The notes below the pieces were generated by a model. It was not told the origin of the DNA. It did not search any database and saw only the letters and a list, made by a program, of their open reading frames with translations. This document shows, piece by piece, positions 44,999 through 53,343 of a stretch of DNA of 64,000 nucleotides. The stretch is from assembly GCF_036311985.1 (NCBI RefSeq), contig NZ_JAZDCJ010000021.1; one strand, 5' to 3'. The stretch's first letter is position 1; every line of letters starts with the position of its first letter. This DNA is from JAZDCJ01 sp036311985 (GTDB lineage Bacteria > Actinomycetota > Actinomycetes > Actinomycetales > Micrococcaceae). A program made the translations under genes and the position numbers.

Positions 44999-46750
44999 GT
45001 GCCCCAGAGCCTTCCACCCCGCGCCCACGTCCAGGCCTTCAAGGACCGGCCCCGCGCCGAGGTCCTCGTCGTCGGAGGAGGTATCAACGGCGTCGCCACG
45101 TTCCGCGACCTCGCCTTGCAGGGAGTCGACGTCGCCCTCGTGGAACGAGGCGACTACTGCCAAGGGGCCTCGGGGGCGTCGTCGCACATGATCCACGGCG
45201 GCATCAGGTACCTCGAGAACGGCGAGTTCCGGCTCGTCAAGGAGTCGGTGGCCGAGCGCAACGGGCTCCTCGCCATCGCACCGCACCACGTCAAGCCCCT
45301 GCGGACCACGATCCCCGTGTTCTCGACGTTCTCGGGCATCCTGGGGGCGCCCCTGCGCTTCCTGCGGCACCGTAACGGGCGCCCCACCGAACGCGGCGCC
45401 GTGTTGATCAAGGCCGGGCTCGTGATGTACGACTGCTTCGCGGGGCTCCGCGCCGGCCGCAGGACGCCCTGGCACTCCTTCCACGGGCGCCGGAAGTCGC
45501 TCGCGGCGCTGCCTCGGCTCCGTCCGGACGTGAAGTACACCGCCACTTACTTCGACGCCTCCGTGCACAACCCGGAACGGCTCACGCTCGACGTGCTGCA
45601 GTCCGGGCTCGAGGCCCATCCGGCGGCACGGGCCTCCAACTACCTCGGCCTCGTGCGCCACGACGCCGACGGCGCGGTGCTGCGCGACGAGCTGACGGGC
45701 GAGGAGTTCCGGTTCCAGGCCGACGTCGTCGTGAACGCGACGGGAGCGTGGGCCGATCTCACCAACGACTCGGTCGGCCGGCCGTCGGCGTTCATGGGCG
45801 GAACCAAGGGGAGCCACATCGTCCTGGACCATCCGGAGCTCCTGCGGGCCACGGGCGGGCGGGAGATCTTCTTCGAGCACCGGGACGGGCGGATCGTGCT
45901 GATCTACCCGATCGGCGACCGGGTGCTCGTCGGCACCACGGACATCGAGGCGGACATGACCGAGGACCCCGTCTGCACCGACGACGAGACCAGGTACTTC
46001 TTCGAGCTGATCCGCCACGTGTTCCCGGACATCGCCGTCGGCCGCGACGACATCGTCTACACCTTCTCCGGCGTCCGGCCGCTGCCCCGGCACGCCGACA
46101 CGCAGCCGGGCTTCGTGTCCCGGGATTACCGGATCGAGCGCACGCTCCTGGCGGGCGGGACCCCGATGCTCACCCTCGTCGGGGGGAAGTGGACGACGTT
46201 CCGGGCCCTGGCCGAGCACCTGGCCCGCGACGTCCTGGCCGAGAGCGGACGGACGCGGACGGTCCAGACCCAGGACCTCGCGATCGGCGGAGGCCGCGAC
46301 TACCCCCTCGATCCGGCCGCGCTCGAGGACTGGTTCACCCGGCGGGTCGGCCGTGCGGACCGGCGGCGGCTCGAAGTCCTGTTGGAACGCTACGGAACGG
46401 GGGCCGACCGCGTCCTCGAGCACTGCGGAGCGGGGGACCGTCCGCTCCGTGCCTGCGACGAGCTCACAGTGGGGGAGCTGGGGTACCTGGCCCGGCACGA
46501 GCAGGCGGCACGGCTCGTCGACGTCTTCATCCGGCGTACGTCGCTCGCCTTCCGCGGCCTCGTCACGAACGCCCTGCTCGAGGAAGCGGCCACCGTCCTG
46601 GCGCGGCACCACGGGTGGGACGAGGCGGAGACCGCCGCGGAGGTCGAGCACGCCCGGGACGTCCTGCGGCGACGCCACGGCGTCCGGCTCTCCGACGAGG
46701 CGACACCGGCCCGGGCCACGGCTTCGGGACGCGACCCGCTGCCTGCCTAG
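44999..46750 (+). CDS. glpD: Glycerol-3-phosphate dehydrogenase (FAD, aerobic)
   Basis: Membrane-associated flavoenzyme that oxidises glycerol 3-phosphate to dihydroxyacetone phosphate and feeds electrons to quinone. 583 residues. The FAD-binding motif VLVVGGGINGVATFRDLALQ is followed by SGASSHMIHGGIRYLENGEF and the middle signature TKGSHIVLDHPEL; the GlpD C-terminal domain ends the protein. GTG 44999 has GAGGA 8-9 nt upstream. It pairs with glpK, 175 nt downstream. No glycerol facilitator gene (glpF) is present. Confidence 0.95.
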   Translation: MPQSLPPRAHVQAFKDRPRAEVLVVGGGINGVATFRDLALQGVDVALVERGDYCQGASGASSHMIHGGIRYLENGEFRLVKESVAERNGLLAIAPHHVKPLRTTIPVFSTFSGILGAPLRFLRHRNGRPTERGAVLIKAGLVMYDCFAGLRAGRRTPWHSFHGRRKSLAALPRLRPDVKYTATYFDASVHNPERLTLDVLQSGLEAHPAARASNYLGLVRHDADGAVLRDELTGEEFRFQADVVVNATGAWADLTNDSVGRPSAFMGGTKGSHIVLDHPELLRATGGREIFFEHRDGRIVLIYPIGDRVLVGTTDIEADMTEDPVCTDDETRYFFELIRHVFPDIAVGRDDIVYTFSGVRPLPRHADTQPGFVSRDYRIERTLLAGGTPMLTLVGGKWTTFRALAEHLARDVLAESGRTRTVQTQDLAIGGGRDYPLDPAALEDWFTRRVGRADRRRLEVLLERYGTGADRVLEHCGAGDRPLRACDELTVGELGYLARHEQAARLVDVFIRRTSLAFRGLVTNALLEEAATVLARHHGWDEAETAAEVEHARDVLRRRHGVRLSDEATPARATASGRDPLPA

Positions 46751-46904
46751 CCCGCGCCGGGAACCGGTGCCCGGCCCCGCGCCAGGCGACCGGCCCGGCC
46801 GGCCACCCCGCCCCTTCGTGGCCGGGATAGCCTTGAGTCCCCGGCCTTCGTCCGCCCGACAGCGTCCTGGTCGCGGCCCGCCCGTTCCCTGCCTGCACAT
46901 CGAC

Positions 46905-46925
46905 GTGAAACACGAGGTGAAACAC
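46905..46925 (+). promoter_or_regulatory. glpK ribosome binding site within a short direct repeat
   Basis: GTGAAACAC occurs at 46905-46913 and 46917-46925. The second copy follows GAG, forming GAGGTG as the Shine-Dalgarno sequence of glpK. The rest of the glpD-glpK gap (46751-46904) is GC-rich with no promoter I can call. Confidence 0.4.
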
Positions 46926-48443
46926 ATGAGTGAGAAGTACGTGATCGCTCTCGATCAAGGAACCACCAGCACGCGCGCCATCGTCTTCGACCACGAAGGC
47001 CGGATCACCTCCACCGGGCAGCTCGAGCACGAGCAGGTCTTTCCCCAGGCCGGGTGGGTGGAACACGATCCCCTTCAGATCTGGCGGAACACGCGCGAGG
47101 TCGTCGGGAGCGCCCTGTCCAAGGCGAACCTGACGCGCCACGACATCGCCGCGGTCGGCATCACCAACCAACGCGAGACGACGGTCGTGTGGAACAAGTC
47201 GACGGGCCGGCCCGTCTACAACGCCATCGTCTGGCAGGACACCAGGACGCAGCCCATCGTCGACGAGCTCGCTGCCGACGGCGGCATCGACCGCTACGAA
47301 CCCCGGGTCGGGCTCCCGCTGGCCACCTATTTCTCGGGAACCAAGATCAAGTGGATCCTGGACAACGTCGAGGGAGCGCGGGAGCAGGCGGAGCGGGGCG
47401 AGCTGCTCTTCGGCAACACCGATGCGTGGTTGACCTGGAACCTGACCGGGGGTCCCGACGGCGGCGTGCACGTGACCGACGTGACGAACGCGTCCCGCAC
47501 GCTGTTCATGGACCTGGAGACGCTCGACTGGGACGAGTCGATCCTGGCCGACTTCGGCGTTCCCCGCTCCATGATGCCGGCGATCAGGTCCTCCTCCGAG
47601 GTGTACGGAGAGGTCCACGGCTCCCAGCTCCTGCGGGAGGTCCCCGTCGCGGGCATCCTGGGGGACCAGCAGGCCGCGACCTTCGGACAGGCCGCCTTCG
47701 GGCGGGGAGCCGCCAAGAACACCTACGGCACCGGATGCTTCCTCATCTTCAACACGGGCGACGAGATCGTCCGCAGCGGGAACGGGCTGTTGAGCACCGT
47801 CGCCTACAAGCTCGGCGACGGGCGACCCGTCTACGCCCTCGAGGGCTCGATCGCGGTCACCGGCTCCCTGATCCAGTGGCTGCGCGACAACCTCGGCCTG
47901 GTCTCCTCGGCCGCCGAGGCCCAGGAGCTGGCCTCCTCCGTCGAGGACAACGGCGGCGTCTACATCGTCCCCGCGTTCTCCGGGCTGTTCGCGCCCTACT
48001 GGCGGCCCGATGCCCGTGGGGCGATCGTCGGGCTCACCCGCTTCGCCAACAAGGGCCACATCGCGCGGGCGGCACTCGAGGCCACGGCCTTCCAGACCCG
48101 CGAGGTCCTCGACGCCGTCAACGCCGACACCGGGGTCCCGTTGACCGAGCTGAGGGTCGACGGCGGCATGGTCGCGAACGACGCGCTGATGCAGTTCCAG
48201 GCCGACCTGCTCGGAGTGCCCGTGGTCCGGCCGCGCGTCATCGAGACCACGGCCCTCGGCGCCGCCTACGCCGCGGGGCTCGCCGTCGGATTCTGGAAGG
48301 ACCTGGGCGAGCTCGAGGGCTACTGGGCCGAGGACAAGAGGTGGGAACCCGTCATGGACCCGGCGGAGCGCGATCGACGCCTGCGGCTCTGGAAGAAGGC
48401 CGTGACCCGGACCTTCGACTGGATCGACGACGACGTCGTCTGA
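46926..48443 (+). CDS. glpK: Glycerol kinase
   Basis: ATP-dependent phosphorylation of glycerol, entry step of glycerol catabolism. 505 residues of the FGGY kinase family: the N-terminal phosphate-binding IALDQGTTSTRAIVFDHEG, ITNQRETTVVWNKSTGRPVY, the catalytic Asp in WRPDARGAIVGLTRF, GDQQAATFGQAAFGRG and the C-terminal RVDGGMVANDALMQFQADLL. ATG 46926 follows GAGGTG. With glpD and the divergent SorC regulator it forms a small glycerol regulon. Confidence 0.97.
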   Translation: MSEKYVIALDQGTTSTRAIVFDHEGRITSTGQLEHEQVFPQAGWVEHDPLQIWRNTREVVGSALSKANLTRHDIAAVGITNQRETTVVWNKSTGRPVYNAIVWQDTRTQPIVDELAADGGIDRYEPRVGLPLATYFSGTKIKWILDNVEGAREQAERGELLFGNTDAWLTWNLTGGPDGGVHVTDVTNASRTLFMDLETLDWDESILADFGVPRSMMPAIRSSSEVYGEVHGSQLLREVPVAGILGDQQAATFGQAAFGRGAAKNTYGTGCFLIFNTGDEIVRSGNGLLSTVAYKLGDGRPVYALEGSIAVTGSLIQWLRDNLGLVSSAAEAQELASSVEDNGGVYIVPAFSGLFAPYWRPDARGAIVGLTRFANKGHIARAALEATAFQTREVLDAVNADTGVPLTELRVDGGMVANDALMQFQADLLGVPVVRPRVIETTALGAAYAAGLAVGFWKDLGELEGYWAEDKRWEPVMDPAERDRRLRLWKKAVTRTFDWIDDDVV

Positions 48444-48471
48444 ACGGCGGCGGCCGGCCACGCCCCGCCGT
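48444..48471 (+). terminator. Weak terminator-like hairpin after glpK
   Basis: ACGGCGG (48444-48450) and CCGCCGT (48465-48471) form a 7-bp stem immediately after the glpK stop, with a GC-rich loop and no T tract. Confidence 0.35.
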
Positions 48472-48522
48472 CGCACCGCGGGCGGAGCGGGCGGCCGGGG
48501 CGTCCCCGCGGCCCCGCTGGGG

Positions 48523-48528
48523 TACCAT
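48523..48528 (+). promoter_or_regulatory. -10 box of the leuS leader transcript
   Basis: TACCAT ends 6 nt (GGAGCC) before an ATG that opens a 14-codon reading frame. Box and spacing match those of metK, rarA, comEA and the alpha/beta hydrolase, so transcription should start at or next to 48535. Confidence 0.6.
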
Positions 48529-48534
48529 GGAGCC

Positions 48535-48579
48535 ATGGAACGGACGTCCCTACGCCGCCTGCCGTACGAAGTGCGCTGA
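48535..48579 (+). CDS. Putative leuS leader peptide
   Basis: A 14-codon frame starting at the predicted transcription start: MERTSLRRLPYEVR then TGA. Leucine codons are CTA (48550-48552) and CTG (48559-48561); CTA is among the rarest codons in high-GC actinobacteria. The end of the frame (48560-48568) forms one arm of a hairpin with 48593-48601, which precedes an intrinsic terminator and then leuS. This is the layout of a ribosome-mediated attenuator leader. It is too short for homology to support it, so the call rests on architecture. Confidence 0.55.
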   Translation: MERTSLRRLPYEVR

Positions 48580-48601
48580 CAGCACCGCACCCCGTACGGC
48601 A
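48560..48601 (+). promoter_or_regulatory. Pause-type hairpin in the leuS leader
   Basis: TGCCGTACG (48560-48568) pairs perfectly with CGTACGGCA (48593-48601). The loop contains an inner GTGC/GCAC stem. One arm lies inside the last leader-peptide codons, so a ribosome stalled at the CTA or CTG codon would prevent pairing. Confidence 0.55.
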
Positions 48602-48629
48602 ACCCCTTGCATGCAAGGGGTTTTTGTTT
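48601..48629 (+). terminator. Intrinsic terminator (attenuator) upstream of leuS
   Basis: AACCCCTTG-CATG-CAAGGGGTT (48601-48622) is a perfect palindrome giving a 9-bp stem and a 4-nt loop, followed by TTTTTGTTT (48621-48629). It is the only terminator in the window with a true T tract. It lies within the leuS leader, 63 nt before the leuS start and after the leader ORF. Confidence 0.85.
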
Positions 48630-48691
48630 GCCCCGAGGGGCACACGGCGGGCACGGCCCGCGAGGCACCGACTGAACGAGGAAGACCACCA

Positions 48692-51202
48692 GTGAGCAGC
48701 GAGAACAGCACCACCATCCGGAACTCGGCGGACGAAGGCCGGAGCTACGACTTCGCCTCCATCGAGGCCACCTGGGCCCCGGTCTGGGAGCAGCTCAACG
48801 TCTTCGCGCCGGTCGACGACGGCACGCGGGAGCGACGCTACGTCCTGGACATGTTCCCCTACCCCTCGGGCGACCTGCACATGGGCCACGCCGAGGCCTT
48901 TGCCATGGGCGACGTCGTCGCCCGCTACTGGCGCCAGCGCGGCTACGACGTCCTGCACCCGATCGGCTGGGATTCCTTCGGCCTGCCCGCGGAGAATGCC
49001 GCGATCAAGCACGACGCCCATCCCGCCGAGTGGACGTACGCCAACATCGAGACCCAGGCCGCCTCGTTCAAGCGCTATGCGATCAGCGCCGACTGGTCCC
49101 GCCGGCTGCACACCTCGGACCCCGAGTACTACCGGTGGACCCAGTGGCTCTTCAAGCGCTTCCACGAGAAGGGCCTGGCCTACCGCAAGAACCACCCCGT
49201 CAACTGGTGCCCGAAGGACCAGACCGTCCTGGCCAACGAGCAGGTCGTCAACGGCGCCTGCGAACGCTGCGGAACCCCCGTGACCAAGAAGGCCCTGAAC
49301 CAGTGGTACTTCAAGATCACCGACTACGCGGACCGCCTGCTGGAGGACATGGAGCAGCTCGCCGGCCACTGGCCGGAGCGCGTGCTCGCCATGCAGCGCA
49401 ACTGGATCGGCCGCTCCGAGGGAGCGCACGTCGAGTTCGCGATCGAGGCCGCCGACGGCGCCGCGGAGCGCACGGTCACCGTCTTCACGACCCGGCCGGA
49501 CACCCTGTACGGAGCCACGTTCTTCGTCGTGGCCGCGGACGCCGAACTGGCGGGGGAGATCGTCGCGCCGGAGCACCGCGCGGAGCTCGAGGCCTACCAG
49601 GAGCAGGTCAAGGCCCTGAGCGAGATCGAACGGCAGTCCACCGAGCGCGAGAAGACCGGCGTGTTCCTCGGCCGCTACGCCGTGAACCCGCTCAACGGCG
49701 AGAAGCTGCCCGTATGGGCCGCGGACTACGTGCTCGCCGACTACGGCACGGGGGCCATCATGGCCGTGCCCGCACACGACCAGCGCGACCTCGACTTCGC
49801 CCGCGCCTTCGACCTGCCCGTGCGGCTCGTCGTCGACACGGGCGAGGAGGACCCGGCCGTTTCGGGCACCGCGACGGGCGGCGACGGCACGCTCGTCAAC
49901 TCGGGTCCGCTCGACGGCCTCGGCAAGGCGGAGGCCATCGCCCGGGCCATCGAGATCGTGGAATCCGCCGGAACCGGCCGCCACACGGTCAACTACCGGC
50001 TGCGCGACTGGCTCCTGTCCCGCCAGCGCTTCTGGGGCACCCCGATCCCGATCGTGCACTGCCCGGACTGCGGCGAGGTGCCCGTCCCGGACGAGCAGCT
50101 GCCCGTGACCCTGCCCTCCGACCTGCGCGGCGAGGCCCTCGCGCCGAAGGGGACGTCCCCGCTCGCGGCGGCGACCGAGTGGGTGAACACCGAGTGTCCG
50201 CGGTGCGGCGGGGCCGCGCAGCGCGACACCGACACCATGGACACGTTCGTCGACTCGTCCTGGTACTTCCTGCGCTTCGCCTCGCCCGACTACACGGAGG
50301 GCCCGTTCGACCTCGAGGCGGCCAAGGACTGGCTGCCCGTCGGCCAATACGTCGGCGGCGTCGAGCACGCCATCCTGCACCTGCTCTACTCGAGGTTCTT
50401 CACCAAGGTCCTGTTCGACCTCGGCCTGGTCGGCTTCACCGAGCCCTTCTCGGCCCTGCTGAACCAGGGCCAGGTGCTCAACGGCGGCAAGGCCATGAGC
50501 AAGTCGCTCGGGAACGGCGTGGACCTGGGCGAGCAGTTGGACCTCTTCGGCGTCGATGCCATCCGGCTGACGATGATCTTCGCCTCGCCGCCCGAGGACG
50601 ACGTGGACTGGGCCGACGTGTCCCCGTCGGGCTCCGCGAAGTTCCTGGCCCGTGCCTGGCGCCTGGCCGGCGACGTCTCGAGCCCGGCCGGAACGCCGGC
50701 CGCGGGCGGTGACGCCGCATTGCGCCGCGCCACCCACCGCACGCTGCACGAGGCGGCCGAGCTGCTCGATTCGGGCAAGTTCAACGTCGTCGTCGCGAAG
50801 ACCATGGAGCTCGTCAACGCGACCCGCAAGGCCATCGACGCCGGCCCCGGCGCGGCCGACCCGGCGGTGCGCGAGGCCGTCGAGGCCGTCTCGATCCTGC
50901 TCAGCCTGTTCGCCCCGTACACCGCGGAGGACATGTGGGCCCGGCTCGGCCACGAGCCCTCCGTCGCCAACGCCGGCTGGCCGGAGGTCGATCCGGCGCT
51001 GCTCGTGCAGGAGACGGTCGTCGCCGTCGTCCAGGTCCAGGGCAAGGTCCGCGACCGTCTCGAGGTCTCCCCGGGCATCGCGGAGGACGAGCTGCGCGAG
51101 CTGGCCCTGGCCTCTCCGGCCGTCCAACGCGTCCTCGACGGCCGCGGCCTGCGCACGGTGATCGTCCGCGCACCCAAGCTCGTCAACATCGTCCCGGCCT
51201 GA
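48692..51202 (+). CDS. leuS: Leucyl-tRNA synthetase
   Basis: Class Ia synthetase for leucine with a CP1 editing domain. 836 residues. The HIGH motif is MFPYPSGDLHMGHAEAF (about 55-70), the zinc region CPKDQTVLANEQVVNGACER, the editing region TTRPDTLYGATFFVVAADAE, the WYFLRF and GGVEHAILHLLYSRFF stretches, and the KMSKS motif GGKAMSKSLGNG near 600. GTG 48692 has GAGGAAG about 10 nt upstream. The frame is open far upstream across glpK antisense-like sequence, which is not coding in this frame. Expression probably depends on the leader attenuator at 48523-48629. Confidence 0.97.
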   Translation: MSSENSTTIRNSADEGRSYDFASIEATWAPVWEQLNVFAPVDDGTRERRYVLDMFPYPSGDLHMGHAEAFAMGDVVARYWRQRGYDVLHPIGWDSFGLPAENAAIKHDAHPAEWTYANIETQAASFKRYAISADWSRRLHTSDPEYYRWTQWLFKRFHEKGLAYRKNHPVNWCPKDQTVLANEQVVNGACERCGTPVTKKALNQWYFKITDYADRLLEDMEQLAGHWPERVLAMQRNWIGRSEGAHVEFAIEAADGAAERTVTVFTTRPDTLYGATFFVVAADAELAGEIVAPEHRAELEAYQEQVKALSEIERQSTEREKTGVFLGRYAVNPLNGEKLPVWAADYVLADYGTGAIMAVPAHDQRDLDFARAFDLPVRLVVDTGEEDPAVSGTATGGDGTLVNSGPLDGLGKAEAIARAIEIVESAGTGRHTVNYRLRDWLLSRQRFWGTPIPIVHCPDCGEVPVPDEQLPVTLPSDLRGEALAPKGTSPLAAATEWVNTECPRCGGAAQRDTDTMDTFVDSSWYFLRFASPDYTEGPFDLEAAKDWLPVGQYVGGVEHAILHLLYSRFFTKVLFDLGLVGFTEPFSALLNQGQVLNGGKAMSKSLGNGVDLGEQLDLFGVDAIRLTMIFASPPEDDVDWADVSPSGSAKFLARAWRLAGDVSSPAGTPAAGGDAALRRATHRTLHEAAELLDSGKFNVVVAKTMELVNATRKAIDAGPGAADPAVREAVEAVSILLSLFAPYTAEDMWARLGHEPSVANAGWPEVDPALLVQETVVAVVQVQGKVRDRLEVSPGIAEDELRELALASPAVQRVLDGRGLRTVIVRAPKLVNIVPA

Positions 51203-51240
51203 CCCGGCACGGGCCGCTACCGTCCGCGGATCCCACAAGG

Positions 51241-51246
51241 CAGACT
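51241..51246 (+). promoter_or_regulatory. Possible -10-like box before the DegV gene
   Basis: CAGACT ends 6 nt (GGAGCC) before the ATG at 51253. The first base departs from TANNNT, so the box is weak, but the spacer is identical to that at two other leaderless candidates. GGAG may equally act as a close ribosome binding site. Confidence 0.3.
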
Positions 51247-51252
51247 GGAGCC

Positions 51253-52311
51253 ATGGACAGCAACGGCGATTCCGAGCGTCCGGTCCGGCGCACCCCCTCC
51301 GCGGGGTGGCTGGACCGGCTGCGCGGCCGTCCGGTCGCGTCCGCGCGCCCGCGGCGGGAACCCCCGGCGCACGTCGCCGTGGTGACGGACAGCGCCGCCG
51401 CGGTCCCGCCCGAGTGGGCCGCGGCGCATGCGGACCGGCTGCGGGTCGTTCCCATGCCCGTGATGATCGACGGACAGATCTACACGGAGGGACTCGACGA
51501 CGTCGAGACCGAACTCGCGCTGGCCCTCGCCATGGGCAAGACCGTGCAGACCTCCCGTCCGGCCCCCGGGCTCTTCGCGCGCAGCTACCGGGAGCTCGCG
51601 GAGGCCGGCGCGACGCACATCGTCTCCATCCACATCTCCGGGCGGCTCTCCGGCACGGTCGACGCCGCGCGGCTGGCCGGCGCCGACGGCCCGGTTCCCG
51701 TCACGGTGATCGACACGCAGACCGTCGCGCTGGCCCAGGGCTTCGCCGTCATGGACGCCGTCGCCGCCGCCGAGGCGGGCGCGGGGCCGGAAGAGGTCGC
51801 TGGCGCGGCCGCGCACGCGGCCGACCACCTGATCTGCTTCGCCGTGCCGAGCCTGGAACAACTGCGGCGGGGCGGGCGCATCACGACGGCAGCCTCGATG
51901 ATCGGAACGCTCCTGGCCGTCAAGCCGATCCTGGGCATCGCGGACGGGCAGGTCGTCGTCAAGGACAAGGTCCGCACCCTGCCCAAGGCGCTCGCCCGGC
52001 TCGTCGACCTGGCCCGATCGGCGGCCGCGGACCGGCACGACGGCGCCCGCATGGCCGTCCAGTACTTCGGCAACCGGGCCCAGGCCCTGGAACTCGTCCA
52101 CGAGCTCGCCGGCAGCGCCCACGGCGACGTGTGGTGCGTCTCCCTGCCCGCCGTCCTCGCGGCGCACACGGGTGCGGGCGTGTTGGCCGTCGCGGTGGAC
52201 GCTCCGAGCCGTCCCCGCACTCCGGAACACACGGGCCCCTCGCCGGCGGTCCAAGGCGACGAGACCACGGGCAGCGGCCCCTCCGAGCCGTCCGACACCG
52301 ACCGCTCGTAG
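51253..52311 (+). CDS. DegV family fatty-acid-binding protein
   Basis: A 352-residue DegV protein; family members bind fatty acids and, in Firmicutes, act as FakB partners of a fatty acid kinase. Core motifs are VAVVTDSAAAVPPEWAA, the lipid-contact segment THIVSIHISGRLSGTVDAAR, and LEQLRRGGRITTAASMIGTL. The N-terminal 40 residues are basic and the C-terminal 45 are disordered. ATG 51253 follows CTGGAG. It lies between leuS and comEA. No FakA-like kinase is in the window, so partner and ligand are open. Confidence 0.9.
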   Translation: MDSNGDSERPVRRTPSAGWLDRLRGRPVASARPRREPPAHVAVVTDSAAAVPPEWAAAHADRLRVVPMPVMIDGQIYTEGLDDVETELALALAMGKTVQTSRPAPGLFARSYRELAEAGATHIVSIHISGRLSGTVDAARLAGADGPVPVTVIDTQTVALAQGFAVMDAVAAAEAGAGPEEVAGAAAHAADHLICFAVPSLEQLRRGGRITTAASMIGTLLAVKPILGIADGQVVVKDKVRTLPKALARLVDLARSAAADRHDGARMAVQYFGNRAQALELVHELAGSAHGDVWCVSLPAVLAAHTGAGVLAVAVDAPSRPRTPEHTGPSPAVQGDETTGSGPSEPSDTDRS

Positions 52312-52512
52312 CAGCGGGCCCATCGAAGCTGCGGCCCGCCGGCGCGCCGCCCCATACACGGCCTCGGAGACCCGGCCTCCCCGGACGTTCGGCGGGGCGC
52401 GCCACGCGGTAGCTACCGTCCGTCCGCGGAGCCTTCCCCCTCCACAGCCTCGGGACGGTGGGCATCGTCCACAAGGGACACGGACGCCGGATCGGCGTGG
52501 CACGGCCCGCCC

Positions 52513-52518
52513 TACCGT
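52513..52518 (+). promoter_or_regulatory. -10 box of a leaderless comEA transcript
   Basis: TACCGT ends 6 nt (GGGTCC) before the comEA ATG; no ribosome binding site lies between. The DegV-comEA gap (52312-52512) also has a GGTAGCTACC palindrome near 52409-52418 and no gene. Confidence 0.6.
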
Positions 52519-52524
52519 GGGTCC

Positions 52525-53343
52525 ATGGTGCGGCACCGGTGGGAAGTCAGGGAGCAATCGCAGTCGGCGCCGGCCCGCCTCGCGACGCGCGTACGGGCCC
52601 GGGTGGGACGCGGCGCCCTGTTATGCCTGCTCTTCGGCGCGCTCGCGTGGATCGCCGTGAGCCTTCTGTTCCATCCCCTGGCCGGCCCAGGGGGTCTGCT
52701 GGGCCGCGTCGAACTCGAGCCGAGCGCCGCCACCGAGGAAGGGCGCGACGGCGCGGCGGACACGGGATCCGGACCGAACCTCGACGCCGGGGCCGGGGCC
52801 GACACCGAACCCGATGCGGACGCCGGAGCCCGGGCCGCGGGATCCGGCGAATCCGCCGGGGCGGGCACGGCAACGTCCGCCGCACCCGCGAGCGGTGAGG
52901 CCGGCACCGTCGTCGTCCACGTCGCCGGTGAAGTCGAGGACCCCGGCGTCTACACGTTTCCGGCGGGCACCCGCGGCGCGACCGCCGTCGAGGCCGCCGG
53001 CGGCATGACGACCACGGCCGAACCCTCGGCCGTCAACCTCGCCGCGCCGTTGCAGGACGGCCAGCAACTGCTCATCCCCGCGCAGGGGACCGCCCCGGCC
53101 CGTGCGGCGCCTGCAGCCCCGGGCGCCGCGCCTCCCGCCGGCGGCGGAGGCCCCGTCGACGTCAACCGGGCATCCTCCGCGGAACTGGAGACGCTTCCCG
53201 GCATCGGCCCGGCACTGGCGGGACGCATCATCGAGTTCCGGGAACGCAACGGCCCGTTCGCGTCGATCGCCGAGCTCGACGCCGTCTCCGGCATCGGCCC
53301 CGCCATGATGGGTCGCCTCGAGGGCCTGGTCGTGTTCGGATGA
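52525..53343 (+). CDS. comEA: ComEA-type DNA-binding protein
   Basis: Competence DNA receptor family. 272 residues: a basic cytoplasmic N-terminus, one membrane segment (ALLCLLFGALAWIAVSLLF), a disordered Gly/Ala/Asp-rich linker of about 60 residues, an SLBB domain (TVVVHVAGEVEDPGVYTFPA), a second linker, and a helix-hairpin-helix DNA-binding domain (VDVNRASSAELETLPGIGPA, ISGIGPAM-like VSGIGPAMMGRLEGL). ATG 52525 is predicted leaderless. The stop overlaps comEC (ATGA), so the two are made together. Confidence 0.94.
   Translation: MVRHRWEVREQSQSAPARLATRVRARVGRGALLCLLFGALAWIAVSLLFHPLAGPGGLLGRVELEPSAATEEGRDGAADTGSGPNLDAGAGADTEPDADAGARAAGSGESAGAGTATSAAPASGEAGTVVVHVAGEVEDPGVYTFPAGTRGATAVEAAGGMTTTAEPSAVNLAAPLQDGQQLLIPAQGTAPARAAPAAPGAAPPAGGGGPVDVNRASSAELETLPGIGPALAGRIIEFRERNGPFASIAELDAVSGIGPAMMGRLEGLVVFG

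Noticed and set aside
48530..48691. T-box riboswitch before leuS
   Set aside because: No T-box sequence (UGGN' bulge, AGGGUGGNACCGCG-like run) or Stem I is visible; the leader is too short and starts with an ORF.
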